Assembly: GCA_000403215.2 (NCBI GenBank)
Contig: KE159537.1
Span: forward strand, 24,513 to 88,512
Length of the DNA: 64,000 nucleotides
Direction: 5' to 3'
Source of the DNA: Lachnospiraceae bacterium A4
GTDB lineage: Bacteria > Bacillota > Clostridia > Lachnospirales > Lachnospiraceae
The translations under genes were made by a program, and so were the position numbers. Below, piece by piece: positions 55,301 through 64,000 of the stretch. Each line of letters opens with the position of its first letter. The first letter of the stretch is position 1. The notes under the pieces are model-generated. The model did not search any database, had not been told where the DNA came from, and saw nothing but the letters and a program-made list of their open reading frames with translations.

Positions 55301-56248
55301 TTAAGCCTTCCTAAGTCCTTTTTCAAGGCGTTCCTTATATCCCGGTGCATTTTTGATCGCAAATTTATTCTCCAACATAGCATATTCAGCATCCGAAAGA
55401 ATATTCTTAAAACTTTCCTCGACATTTGTCCGCATCACACAGCCCACAGCAATGCTTGGCGCGAGCTTCTCATCTTCAAAATCAAGACATGCCTGCTGTA
55501 TCTTGTCACAGTAAGCCTTTGCCTCCTCCTCCTCGGCAAGCGGCAGGAGTACGTTGAACACATCGCCCTCCACTCTCCCGATCACAGCGTATTGCAGTCC
55601 GGCTTCCTCCGCCTGTTTTTTCAGAATATCCGCCACAGTCACAATCAGGCGGTCGCTCTCCTCCTCGCCATAATGGTTGTCAACAAACCGCCAGTCGTTG
55701 ATATTGACGCAGATCGCCGCTGTGGGAACCACCTCGCGCTCTGCCAGCTCCTTCATATGGCTGATAAAATGATTCCTGTTGAGCACGCCCGTGAGCGGAT
55801 CGTTCTGCACGGCATACTGCGCCTGCGAACCATCTGTCCTGAGCTGCTGCTCCAATTCATCAATGTACTGCGCCTGCTCGCTAGCCAGATATGATTTCCT
55901 GCTGTATTCCTCCAGCGTCTCAATGTAGGCGCCCAAAAGCTTATTCACCAAGTCAGACTGCTCTGCCGCGACATGGTCATACTTGGCATAAATATGGCAG
56001 ACTGTCCTTCCCTTCACACGGATTTTATTGCCGGGGTGGTTGACGACGTCTGGTTTAAAACCGCCGAAATCCCCAATGGTCAACAGTATGCTGCCATGCC
56101 TGTCTGTCATCATCGTGTCCAGTCCAAAACTTTGCCTGAGCAGGCTTAACATCTGCTCTGCCGCCTCCAAGTTTATTAAATCCTTGGGTGAATAATTTTT
56201 GCTGTTTTGTTCAATTCTCTCTGCAAATGCTATCTTTTTTCCGTTCAT
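55301..56248 (-). CDS. GGDEF-like protein with degenerate active site
   Basis: A 315-residue protein. The N-terminal 130 residues are an unassigned sensor-like domain (RSFGLDTMMTDRHGSILL, a possible ligand-binding GAF-like fold) with a coiled-coil linker, followed by a diguanylate-cyclase fold (about 148-310, NDPLTGVLNRNHF). The signature that should be GGDEF is EGDVF (residues 227-231), so GTP condensation is unlikely; it may bind c-di-GMP or act only as a regulator. The gene stands alone between groES and the PHP-HAD gene. Confidence 0.8.
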   Translation of the reverse strand: MNGKKIAFAERIEQNSKNYSPKDLINLEAAEQMLSLLRQSFGLDTMMTDRHGSILLTIGDFGGFKPDVVNHPGNKIRVKGRTVCHIYAKYDHVAAEQSDLVNKLLGAYIETLEEYSRKSYLASEQAQYIDELEQQLRTDGSQAQYAVQNDPLTGVLNRNHFISHMKELAEREVVPTAAICVNINDWRFVDNHYGEEESDRLIVTVADILKKQAEEAGLQYAVIGRVEGDVFNVLLPLAEEEEAKAYCDKIQQACLDFEDEKLAPSIAVGCVMRTNVEESFKNILSDAEYAMLENKFAIKNAPGYKERLEKGLRKA

Positions 56249-56320
56249 TGCTATACCTTTCCCTTCCGTTTTTCACTAATCTGGTATTTCAAGTATACCG
56301 TTTTATTCATTTGCTGTCTA

Positions 56321-57985
56321 TCATTTTAAATCAAACCTTTCGATGATTTCTGCAATTCCATCATGGTCATTGTCGTGTTCCGTGATATACGCTGCGATTT
56401 CCTTCAGCGCCGGCGTGCCATTTGCCATACAGACACCCACAGCCGCTGCCTTCAGCATGGAAATGTCGTTCTCCTCATCGCCCGCCGCAACTGTATTTTT
56501 GATGTGGACATGCACCGCACTGCACAGATGGCGCAGCGCATTTCCCTTCCCTGCCTGCCTGTTATAAAATTCAAGATACCGCGCGCAGGAAAATTCGCAG
56601 GTAATTTCATCGGCATATTCGGATGCCTCGAACGCACTGCGGAACGCCTCGAGCCTCGGCCTGCCGTCAAGCGCGATTGCAAGCAGCTTAAACGGTGCAT
56701 GTGGAAGCTCGTGCTCGAGCACAGTGCCAACTTTATAGGGAACCCTGACTGTCTGCGTGTAATAGCGGATCTCTTCATCTTCTGCACAGCTCACAACATG
56801 TGTTTCTGTATATGTCTGAATGTGAATGCCCATCCGCAGCGCCAGATCAAAAATCGCCTGTGCCGCCGGAATCGGGACTGTGTACTGCTCTACAACTGCC
56901 TGATTGGCACAGTCATAGAGCAGCGCGCCATTATATGCGGTTATATAGACGCTTCCTGCCAGATTTTCTTTTGGTAAATCCAGCATCGCCAGCACGTCCA
57001 GAATACTGTTGCAGGGCCTGCCGCTTGCAAGCGCCAGATGATTTCCCTTTGACAGCATTTTTATGATCGCGTCTCTGGTGTTTTCTGAAATTGCTTTCTT
57101 GGAATCAAGAAGCGTTCCGTCCAAGTCTGTGAACAATATCTTTGTATGCAGTGTTTTTTTCAAATCTACCAGTACTTCATGCGGCACACAAAGCCTGCCG
57201 TAGCCTGCGCCCAAGTCGAGTCCCGGCTTGGCAGCGCCATGAAAATCAGAGCCGCCGCTTGGCAGCAGGTGATATTTTTTTGCCAGCTCTTTCATCTGTT
57301 TCGTCTCAGACGGCGTGTAGGTGCTGTAATAGCACTCCATGCCCATCAGCCCTGCCTCTTTTAACCTGCGCACCAGCAGCTCAAGCTGTTCGCATCCCAG
57401 CTTGTACAGGGTAGGATGCGCAAGAACTGGAATCCCTCCGGCTTTGAGTGTCACTTCAATCACTTCCTCCGGCGTAATCTTCTCGCGGTGTACAAAATAT
57501 GGCGTGTGGTCGCCCAGATACCGCTCAAACGCCTCATTCCGGCTTTTCACATACCCTTTGTCCAGCAAATACCCGGCATAGTGTGCCCTTGTGATTACCG
57601 CGTCCGGGTAAGCCTCACGGAGCGCCTCATACGTGATGTCAATGCCAGTGCCTTGCAGCCGCGCACAGAGTTTATAATTTCTGTCCACTCTGGACTGCTT
57701 GAAACGCGCTAAGTATTCCAAAAAGACGGGCGCCTTATAATCTATAAACAGACCCACGATATGCACATCACGGTGGTTGTACTCTGTCGAGTACTCGATT
57801 CCCGGGATGATTTCAACAGGCTTTCCTTTTGCGTACGCTGTCATCTCCTCCAGCCCGTCAACAGTGTCATGGTCTGTGAGGGCGATCGCCTCAAGCCCTT
57901 TCTCTATGGCATAGTCCACCAGCTCATGCGGCGTCATCGTCCCGTCCGAGCGGCATGAATGTACATGCAGATCAACAAATCCCAT
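56321..57985 (-). CDS. PHP-domain phosphoesterase fused to a Cof-type HAD hydrolase
   Basis: A 554-residue fusion. Residues 1-280 are a PHP domain (FVDLHVHSCRSDGTMTP, ALTDHDTVDG, PVLAHPTLYK, SGGSDFHG) with a metal site, probably a 3'-5' phosphatase on nucleotides or an oligonucleotide. Residues 283-554 are a Cof-like HAD phosphatase (FTDLDGTLLD, ALASGRP, NDISMLKAAAVG). The two halves might act in series on one phosphorylated substrate. ABC-F and GGDEF genes flank it; it is a single-gene transcript. Confidence 0.85.
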   Translation of the reverse strand: MGFVDLHVHSCRSDGTMTPHELVDYAIEKGLEAIALTDHDTVDGLEEMTAYAKGKPVEIIPGIEYSTEYNHRDVHIVGLFIDYKAPVFLEYLARFKQSRVDRNYKLCARLQGTGIDITYEALREAYPDAVITRAHYAGYLLDKGYVKSRNEAFERYLGDHTPYFVHREKITPEEVIEVTLKAGGIPVLAHPTLYKLGCEQLELLVRRLKEAGLMGMECYYSTYTPSETKQMKELAKKYHLLPSGGSDFHGAAKPGLDLGAGYGRLCVPHEVLVDLKKTLHTKILFTDLDGTLLDSKKAISENTRDAIIKMLSKGNHLALASGRPCNSILDVLAMLDLPKENLAGSVYITAYNGALLYDCANQAVVEQYTVPIPAAQAIFDLALRMGIHIQTYTETHVVSCAEDEEIRYYTQTVRVPYKVGTVLEHELPHAPFKLLAIALDGRPRLEAFRSAFEASEYADEITCEFSCARYLEFYNRQAGKGNALRHLCSAVHVHIKNTVAAGDEENDISMLKAAAVGVCMANGTPALKEIAAYITEHDNDHDGIAEIIERFDLK

Positions 57986-58004
57986 CTTCTATTCTCCTTG
58001 TAAT

Positions 58005-58039
58005 GAAAATTGGGCAGGAGAAAAGGTTTCTCCTGCCCG
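58005..58039 (-). terminator. Terminator after the ABC-F gene
   Basis: The 12-bp stem GGGCAGGAGAAA/TTTCTCCTGCCC with loop AGG has TTTT on minus. It ends the abc-f transcript. Confidence 0.85.
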
Positions 58040-58062
58040 CTCTTCCCGTAATTTTACAAAGC

Positions 58063-59712
58063 TTACTCGTCCCCGCCAGTCTCGTCCTCTGCCTCCGCAG
58101 TGTAAACTGACGTTCTCTTTCTCGCCATCTCGTCGCTGGCAAGATACTCGTCATACGTCGTAATCTTGTCAATCAAGGTGCCGTTTGGCAGAATCTCCAT
58201 GATACGGTTTGCCGTAGTCTCCACAAACTGATGGTCATGGCAGGCAAAAATTGCCATGCCGGGAAATTTAATCAGCCCGTTATTGAGCGCCGTGATGGAT
58301 TCCATGTCAAGATGGTTCGTCGGCTCATCAAGAATCAGGCAGTTTGCACCGCTGATCATCATCTTGGAGAGCAGGCAGCGCACCTTCTCACCACCGGAGA
58401 GCACCTTCACCTTCTTCACGCCATCTTCACCGGCAAAGAGCATACGACCGAGGAAGCCGCGCACATATGTGATATCATCCACCGGCGAATAGCTCATCAG
58501 CCAGTCTGCGATCGTGTAGTCATTGTTAAATTCATTGGTCGGGTCCTTGGGAAAATACGCCTGCGATGTGGTGACGCCCCACTTGTATGTCCCTTCATCT
58601 GGCTCCATCTCGCCCATGAGAATCTGAAAGAGCGTCGTCTTTGCAAGCTCGTTTCCGCCCACAAACGCAACCTTGTCCTCACGTCCCAGTATAAACGAAA
58701 TATTGTCGAGCACCTTCTCGCCGTTGATTGTCTTGGAGAGCTTCTCCACCGTGAGCACCTCATTGCCGATCTCGCGGTCTGGACGGAAATCAATATAAGG
58801 ATACTTGCGGCTTGACGGCTTGATGTCATCAAGCTCGATCTTCTCGAGCGCACGCTTTCTTGACGTAGCCTGCTTTGACTTCGAGGCATTGGCAGAGAAG
58901 CGTGAGATAAACTCCTGTAACTCTTTGATTTTCTCCTCTTTTTTCTTGTTCGCTTCCTTCATCTGCTTGACAAGAAGCTGGCTTGACTCATACCAGAAAT
59001 CATAGTTGCCCGCATAGAGCTGTATTTTGCCATAGTCAATATCTGCAATCTGTGTACAGACTTTATTCAAAAAATAGCGGTCATGGGACACAACGATGAC
59101 TGTGTTTTCAAAATTAATCAAAAACTCCTCCAGCCAAGCGATCGCGTCCAAATCCAGATGGTTTGTCGGCTCGTCGAGCAGCAGTATATCCGGATTGCCA
59201 AAAAGCGCCTTCGCCAGCAAAACTTTTACTTTCTCGCTGCCGTTCAAATCTTTCATCAGAGAGTAATGTATCTCTGTGTCAATGCCAAGACCATTTAATA
59301 GCTGCGCTGCATTTGATTCTGCCTCCCAGCCGTCCATCTCTGCAAACTCGCCCTCAAGCTCACTGGCGCGGATGCCATCCTCATCCGTGAAATCCTCCTT
59401 GGCATAGATGGCATCCTTCTCCTTCATAATCTCGTACAGGCGGGCATTTCCCATAATGACAACATCCATGACCGGATATTCGTCATACTTGAAATGATCC
59501 TGCTCTAATACAGAAAGACGCTGTCCCGGCGTGATTGCGATGTCGCCCTTTGTCGTCTCAAGTTTTCCTGACAAAATCTTCAAAAAAGTCGATTTGCCTG
59601 CACCGTTGGCGCCAATCAGCCCATAGCAGTTTCCCTCGGTAAACTTGATGTTTACATCCTCAAATAACGCCTTTTTTCCTACTCTATAGGTTACATTGTT
59701 TGCACTTATCAT
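58063..59712 (-). CDS. ABC-F family ATPase (YbiT-like)
   Basis: A 549-residue soluble protein with two nucleotide-binding domains and no membrane part. Domain 1 has GANGAGKST and LNGSEKVKVLLAKALF with LLLDEPTNHLD. Domain 2 has GGNELAKTTLFQIL, LSGGEKVRCLL and LILDEPTNHLD. The Walker A of domain 2 (NELAKTT) is unlike consensus, as known for this subgroup. A charged linker (about 230-330) matches the P-site tRNA interaction motif. ABC-F proteins act at the ribosome (translation or antibiotic protection); here a housekeeping role is likely. Confidence 0.92.
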   Translation of the reverse strand: MISANNVTYRVGKKALFEDVNIKFTEGNCYGLIGANGAGKSTFLKILSGKLETTKGDIAITPGQRLSVLEQDHFKYDEYPVMDVVIMGNARLYEIMKEKDAIYAKEDFTDEDGIRASELEGEFAEMDGWEAESNAAQLLNGLGIDTEIHYSLMKDLNGSEKVKVLLAKALFGNPDILLLDEPTNHLDLDAIAWLEEFLINFENTVIVVSHDRYFLNKVCTQIADIDYGKIQLYAGNYDFWYESSQLLVKQMKEANKKKEEKIKELQEFISRFSANASKSKQATSRKRALEKIELDDIKPSSRKYPYIDFRPDREIGNEVLTVEKLSKTINGEKVLDNISFILGREDKVAFVGGNELAKTTLFQILMGEMEPDEGTYKWGVTTSQAYFPKDPTNEFNNDYTIADWLMSYSPVDDITYVRGFLGRMLFAGEDGVKKVKVLSGGEKVRCLLSKMMISGANCLILDEPTNHLDMESITALNNGLIKFPGMAIFACHDHQFVETTANRIMEILPNGTLIDKITTYDEYLASDEMARKRTSVYTAEAEDETGGDE

Positions 59713-59722
59713 TCTCTATTCC

Positions 59723-61834
59723 TCACTTTTTAAACAGCTTTCCGAAGAAACCTTTTTTGTCCTCCATGTCACTTTCAGATGTTTCTTCCTCCTGCTGCAT
59801 TTTTTCGAACTGCTTTGCACTCTCTGGATTTTGCCGAAGTGTCAGCAGTGCATCATATGCCTGCGGCATCGTATAGCCCTTCTGTTCAGCCAGTCCCTGC
59901 GCTGTAAAGCCTTCTATCGTAAGCATGCCGATCGACGGATATGCGCCGTCCCTGACAGCGGAGGCAAATTCCAAAAAGATACTGCTGTCTGACCGGAGCC
60001 TTCTATAATAATATCCTGCCTCTGGATAGGAGAAACCGCACCCCTGTGTCAGATAGATCATAAACTCCTCGCGCACAGGCTCTGCCTTCTTCCACTGTTT
60101 TGCCACCTCGCTCATCAGCTTCGTGTCCATCATGCACAGTGTGCTCGGCCCGTCTGTGAGCGCTGCAACACGGCTGGTCTCGCAGAGCTTCTCCATAAAC
60201 TGCGGATTGTCTATTCCGGCAGGCATCAGCTTCCCATCGCCCTTCCTGCTCGCCTCATAGCGGTTCGTGACAATCAGGTAGGCAATGTTGTTTCTGAGTG
60301 TAAAGTCGCCGTTCTCTTCTTTTAATGTATAAATATACGGCCTCTCGCACAAGGCTTCTGTGAGATACAAGGTGATGCGGTTCATCAACAGCGTATAAGT
60401 TTCTACCGTTTCCTGCTCTTCCGCCTTTCTTGCCGCGTCAAACCGCACAGCCGCCTCCTGCATCATGATCATCATCTCTATGATCGAACAGCCCGCCATA
60501 TAGGCAAATCCATGATCGCTGTCTTGGTCCATATGCGCGATCAGCTCCGCTTTTCTCTCATCGCTCACACTGTACTCATTCTCTTGGTCACAGAACGGTA
60601 TAATCGGCATACGATACTTCTTCTCACCGTTCTCCTCGTGTACGACCTGCGACAGCTCTTCCTCTGTCAGGAACTCCTCCACCTCACGCTGGCAGCCTGC
60701 GATCTCCCTGATATACTGCATCTTACAGCCAATCGCCTTCACGGTGTCAAAGTCGAGATTTACCCCCGTCACACCCAGCTTGTCCGCCAGCGCCAGCACC
60801 GTCTCAAGAGAGTGCAGCGCATTGTTCTGCTCTAGCACACCGATGGGAAAAGTGCTGTCAAAGATTGGCATTGTCATTGGATTTTGCAGTACGTAATCGA
60901 CCGCATCCTCATATTTTTCAAATAAATAAATTAAAACTGCGTTTTCAGAGGCCTTCATCAGCAGAGGATTGCCGCGCGAGGTTCTGTAATCGCTGTGTAT
61001 GGCTGCAAGAATGATATAAATCTTATCCATCTGCGTGTAAGCGCGGATTCTGGCCTGCACCGTCTCCTCAGTGTAGACGGGAATGTCCAGATGTCCTTTT
61101 AAGTCAATCGACGCCGGATCAAACTCCAGCCAGTATGCCCTGTGCGGTTCTATGATAATTTGAAGCTTTCCTCTGACAAGCTGTGTCAACATGGCAAGTT
61201 TGTATTTGTTGACCGGCTTTTTGTCCGGATTAAAATGCATGGCGCTGTCCAGTGTCAGAAAGACCTTCAGGGACTCATAATCAAAATCCTCTGGCCCTGC
61301 CTGCTCGCCATTGTGCTTGCGCCGCATGGTCATCAGCTCAAAGACCGGTTTTTCCCCCTCCTTGGGCTGGACTCTGATATCTGGAAGCTGTCCGATGATA
61401 TAGACATTTTTCGTCCACAGATGCGCGACCGCCTCCTCTTTGCTGCTCCGCTCAATAGATACGGTGTAGAGCGCATGGTAACTGTCCGCCGCATCTTTTA
61501 GTCCCAGCAGCTCTCTCGCTGCAATGTACTTCTCATCTCCAAGTACATTTTTGGGTGCCTCGCTGTTGGTGCTAATATGCAGCACCAGCCCGGGAATAGT
61601 TTCCTCAAAGATCTGATGGACGATCTCTCCGAGCTTATCCTCATGATATGCGTACTGGTGTTTGCTGTACTTGACAGCCATCGCGACATATGCGTCATAG
61701 TATTCTCTGTCGAAAAATACATGGATTGCCTCGTCAAAGATCTCCTCCTCATCGCGCTGCATAACCATCACATCTTTGTCAAAGCCCTCAAATAATCTTA
61801 ACTGCCATACTGAAATATTTGTTTTTCTTTCCAC
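59723..61834 (-). CDS. 703-aa unrecognised protein
   Basis: A large soluble protein without signal peptide, membrane segment or coiled coil that I can see. Distinctive text: HEDKLGEIVHQIFEETIPG (70s), VNKYKLAMLTQLVRGKLQII (220s), SDERKAELIAHMDQDSD (420s), and an amphipathic basic tail KKGFFGKLFKK at the end. It could be an enzyme or a large regulatory protein; no catalytic motif is evident. It precedes the ABC-F gene by 10 bases on the same strand, so the two are probably co-transcribed. A small acidic protein gene follows on its upstream side. Confidence 0.6.
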   Translation of the reverse strand: MERKTNISVWQLRLFEGFDKDVMVMQRDEEEIFDEAIHVFFDREYYDAYVAMAVKYSKHQYAYHEDKLGEIVHQIFEETIPGLVLHISTNSEAPKNVLGDEKYIAARELLGLKDAADSYHALYTVSIERSSKEEAVAHLWTKNVYIIGQLPDIRVQPKEGEKPVFELMTMRRKHNGEQAGPEDFDYESLKVFLTLDSAMHFNPDKKPVNKYKLAMLTQLVRGKLQIIIEPHRAYWLEFDPASIDLKGHLDIPVYTEETVQARIRAYTQMDKIYIILAAIHSDYRTSRGNPLLMKASENAVLIYLFEKYEDAVDYVLQNPMTMPIFDSTFPIGVLEQNNALHSLETVLALADKLGVTGVNLDFDTVKAIGCKMQYIREIAGCQREVEEFLTEEELSQVVHEENGEKKYRMPIIPFCDQENEYSVSDERKAELIAHMDQDSDHGFAYMAGCSIIEMMIMMQEAAVRFDAARKAEEQETVETYTLLMNRITLYLTEALCERPYIYTLKEENGDFTLRNNIAYLIVTNRYEASRKGDGKLMPAGIDNPQFMEKLCETSRVAALTDGPSTLCMMDTKLMSEVAKQWKKAEPVREEFMIYLTQGCGFSYPEAGYYYRRLRSDSSIFLEFASAVRDGAYPSIGMLTIEGFTAQGLAEQKGYTMPQAYDALLTLRQNPESAKQFEKMQQEEETSESDMEDKKGFFGKLFKK

Positions 61835-61855
61835 TTTGTCTCCCTATCCCTAGCA

Positions 61856-62119
61856 CTAGCTCTCTACGATCAGGTATCTGCCATCACCGATGTCAAAAAC
61901 CTCCGGTGCATCTACAATCTCTTCCTTTTCCTGTCCCTCGAGGTCAATGCCTTCCTCATCAAAGTAATTCCATACCTCATCAATCGAGTCAACGACTACC
62001 GCCATACACTCTTCAAGAAATGCCTCCGCCTCATCAATGTTGTCCGCTACCTTCTCCGGTAATAGCTGAAGCTGGTTTTGTAAGAAACAGTTCAGTACCG
62101 CCTCATCATATTCGTGCAT
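61856..62119 (-). CDS. 87-aa acidic hypothetical protein
   Basis: A small acidic protein (HEYDEAVLNCFLQNQLQLLP, then EVWNYFDEEGIDLEGQEKEE) ending DIGDGRYLIVES. No known family to me. It reads toward the 703-aa protein and starts 21 bases from its start region, so the two may be expressed together. The ribosome-binding site AAAGGAG precedes the ATG. Confidence 0.6.
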   Translation of the reverse strand: MHEYDEAVLNCFLQNQLQLLPEKVADNIDEAEAFLEECMAVVVDSIDEVWNYFDEEGIDLEGQEKEEIVDAPEVFDIGDGRYLIVES

Positions 62120-62224
62120 AGTTTTCTCTCCTTTTTATTTTTCTATAACTATATGATATCTGATCACATCAATTAATACTGTAACAGCTTATATACTGTT
62201 TTGTAAACCCTTTTCTATAACAAT

Positions 62225-62827
62225 CTATACTAATTTTCGTGCAAATAACTCCTGCATCAGTCTTGCGACCGGAAGTCCTACGACATTATTATACTCTCCG
62301 TGAATTTCCTTGATGTAAATGGCACATTTTCCCTGTATCGCATAGGCGCCCGCCTTATCCATCGGCTCCCCTGTCGCAACATACGCCGCAATCTGCTCTG
62401 GCGTCATCGGATACATGCAGACATCTGTCTTTTCATGAAAGGTGATGATCTGCGGCGCCTGTTTCGCTGTCCCGCCCTCAGTGACCACCAGTGTCACGCC
62501 TGTATATACTTGGTGAACAGTTCCTTGCAGTTTGGTGAGCATCGCCGTTGCCGCTTTGTAATCTTTGGGTTTTCCCATAATTTCATTTCCGAGCGCCACG
62601 ACCGTGTCCGCGCCGATAATGACAGTTGTGTCATTTTTGTGGTTTTCTTTGCAGCGCTCTGCCACCTCAACTGCCTTGTTGTACGAGAGGTCTTTCACGA
62701 GCTTTGCGGGCTGCTCCTTTGTGCTCACTTCCTCTCCCTGTGCGGGCAAAATCTCAAATGCCAGCCCTGCCTGCGCTAAAAGTTCTCTCCGCCTCGGGGA
62801 AGCGGAGGCCAGTACAAATCTTGTCAT
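62225..62827 (-). CDS. maf: Maf-family nucleotide pyrophosphatase
   Basis: A 200-residue house-cleaning enzyme that hydrolyses modified nucleoside triphosphates. The signature ASASPRRRELL at the start, then IIGADTVVALG, KLQGTVHQVYTGV and ATGEPMDKAGAYAIQG are typical. ATG 62827 starts MTRFVLASASP; another ATG at 62836 is three bases from GAGGGAG. It lies 17 bases downstream of ppk1. Confidence 0.95.
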   Translation of the reverse strand: MTRFVLASASPRRRELLAQAGLAFEILPAQGEEVSTKEQPAKLVKDLSYNKAVEVAERCKENHKNDTTVIIGADTVVALGNEIMGKPKDYKAATAMLTKLQGTVHQVYTGVTLVVTEGGTAKQAPQIITFHEKTDVCMYPMTPEQIAAYVATGEPMDKAGAYAIQGKCAIYIKEIHGEYNNVVGLPVARLMQELFARKLV

Positions 62828-62844
62828 CGCTGTCATACTCCCTC

Positions 62845-64000
62845 TTAATTTTGTATTGTCTGATTGTATTCCGGCCGGAAGGTGCGCGCCTGCTGCGCTG
62901 CCTTTTCTTTTCTGGCTGTCAGCGCCGTATATTCCTTACAGAATACCTCCTGTGCATTGCATGTATTCTTTCCTTTGCTCTCCGCCTTGTGATAGCTTCC
63001 GTCCGCTTGGAGAAAATGCGCCTTCTGTGTGTCATTTAACTGCACCTCAAGGACGTGCCATACCTTTTCTTTGAGCTCGTCATGAAGCACTGGAAAAAGG
63101 ATTTCAACCCTGCGCTCAAGATTTCTTGGCATCCAGTCTGCGCTCGCCATATAAAGCTCTGGATTCCCTGCATTTTCAAAGTAAAAGATACGCGCATGCT
63201 CCAGAAAATTTCCCACGATCGAACGCACCTCGATGTTGTCGTTCGTGCCCTCAATGCCTGTCCTCAGACAGCAGATGCCCCTGACAATGAGCTGGATTTT
63301 CACGCCCTTTGCCGCCGCCTCATACAGCGCCTTGATGATATCCGGGTCGCACAGGGAGTTCATCTTCGCCACAATCTTCGCCGGGCGCTTCTCGATGGCA
63401 TTCTCCTTCTCCCGGTTAATCAGATACAGAAAACGGTCCTTTAACCACAGCGGCGCCAGTGCCAGATGATTCCAGCCAAGCGGCTCTGAGTAGCCTGACA
63501 GCATGTTAAACACCGCCGTCGCGTCCTCTCCAATCGCCTCATTGCACGTGAGAATGCCCAGATCTGTATACAGCTTTGCCGTCGCATCATTGTAGTTGCC
63601 GGTGCCCAGATGTACATAGCGCCGTATGCCCTCCTCCTCGCGCCGTACCACCAAAGTAATCTTACAGTGTGTTTTCAGACCCACCAGACCATAGATGACA
63701 TGACAGCCTGCCTTCTCCAGCTTCTTTGCCCACACAATGTTGTTCTCCTCGTCAAAACGCGCCTTTAACTCCACCAGCACGGACACCTGTTTGCCGTTCT
63801 CCGCCGCCTGCGCAAGCGCCGCGATAATCGGAGAATTGCCGCTCACACGGTAAAGGGTCTGTTTGATGGCAAGCACCTGCGGGTCCTTTGCCGCCTGCTT
63901 GATAAAATCCACCACCGGCGCAAAAGTCTGGTACGGATGATGCAGCAGGATATCCTGCTCACGGATTTTCTCAAAAATGTCGTCCTCCGCCTCAATCTCT
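62845..64000 (-). CDS. ppk1: Polyphosphate kinase 1, 3' part
   Basis: The C-terminal part of PPK1, cut by the right edge. The frame is open across the edge. Text includes HHPYQTFAPVVDFIKQAA, IKQTLYRVSGNSPIIAAL, YGLVGLKTHCKITLVVRRE (a conserved catalytic His region), GTGNYNDATAKLYTDLG and FLEHARIFYFENAGNPELY. The enzyme makes polyphosphate from ATP and reverses it. It precedes maf on the same strand. The N-terminal domains lie outside. Confidence 0.97.
   Translation of the reverse strand, partial: EIEAEDDIFEKIREQDILLHHPYQTFAPVVDFIKQAAKDPQVLAIKQTLYRVSGNSPIIAALAQAAENGKQVSVLVELKARFDEENNIVWAKKLEKAGCHVIYGLVGLKTHCKITLVVRREEEGIRRYVHLGTGNYNDATAKLYTDLGILTCNEAIGEDATAVFNMLSGYSEPLGWNHLALAPLWLKDRFLYLINREKENAIEKRPAKIVAKMNSLCDPDIIKALYEAAAKGVKIQLIVRGICCLRTGIEGTNDNIEVRSIVGNFLEHARIFYFENAGNPELYMASADWMPRNLERRVEILFPVLHDELKEKVWHVLEVQLNDTQKAHFLQADGSYHKAESKGKNTCNAQEVFCKEYTALTARKEKAAQQARTFRPEYNQTIQN

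Overview
This is a 64 kb piece of a Gram-positive, anaerobic Clostridia chromosome. It is most likely Lachnospiraceae, judged from family-level gene content and order only. The core genes are typical: rimP-nusA-ylxR-ylxQ-infB-rbfA, nrnA-truB-ribF, secG-rnr-smpB, a CIRCE-controlled groESL, luxS, a stand-alone glycyl-radical spare part (grcA), citrate synthase and ppk1. Almost all core genes read on the minus strand.

Layout. (1) Positions 1-10,900 are an accessory graveyard. It holds part of an ISAs1-type insertion sequence, a BlaI/M56 regulator pair with a membrane thioredoxin-like gene, a frameshifted MobA/MobL relaxase with a nearby candidate oriT, an adenosine-deaminase-like cargo gene, a scrambled remnant made of a second relaxase and a VapE-type protein, and a Tn916-type xis/int pair. 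The integrase is broken by a 60-bp palindromic insertion just before its catalytic tyrosine, so the element looks immobile. (2) Positions 11,000-17,600 carry a low-molecular-weight phosphatase, an AAA ATPase, two complete small+large pairs of isopropylmalate-dehydratase-type enzymes in one minus-strand run, and a divergent CbiT-like gene. (3) Positions 17,600-32,900 are translation, RNA decay, secretion, cell wall and citrate synthase housekeeping. (4) Positions 32,900-41,250 are a patchy region: Uma2 nuclease-like gene, decayed ORF, two identical tRNA-Glu(CTC) genes, an EAL pseudogene, acylphosphatase, a NifX-PAS fusion, an ATPase abutted by a complete IS1182-type element, and an AAA/nuclease-like protein. 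(5) Positions 41,250-64,000 are mostly ordinary chromosome: MATE transporter, luxS, secreted protein, Nudix, Fur, glycosylase, DHH phosphoesterase, a hybrid kinase/response-regulator pair, grcA-crp, groESL, diguanylate-cyclase-like protein, PHP-HAD fusion, ABC-F ATPase, a large unrecognised protein, maf and the 3' part of ppk1.

Points that deserve attention are the 60-bp insertion in the integrase with its 3-bp target duplication, the candidate IncQ/MobQ-type oriT, the NifX-PAS fusion with an internal ribosome-binding site, and a perfect 16-bp dyad placed about -41.5 upstream of grcA next to a Crp/Fnr gene. The duplicated dehydratase operon is also notable. I found no CRISPR array, retron, diversity-generating retroelement or recognisable multi-gene defence system. 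All functional calls come from reading the sequence and family knowledge; no database search was run.
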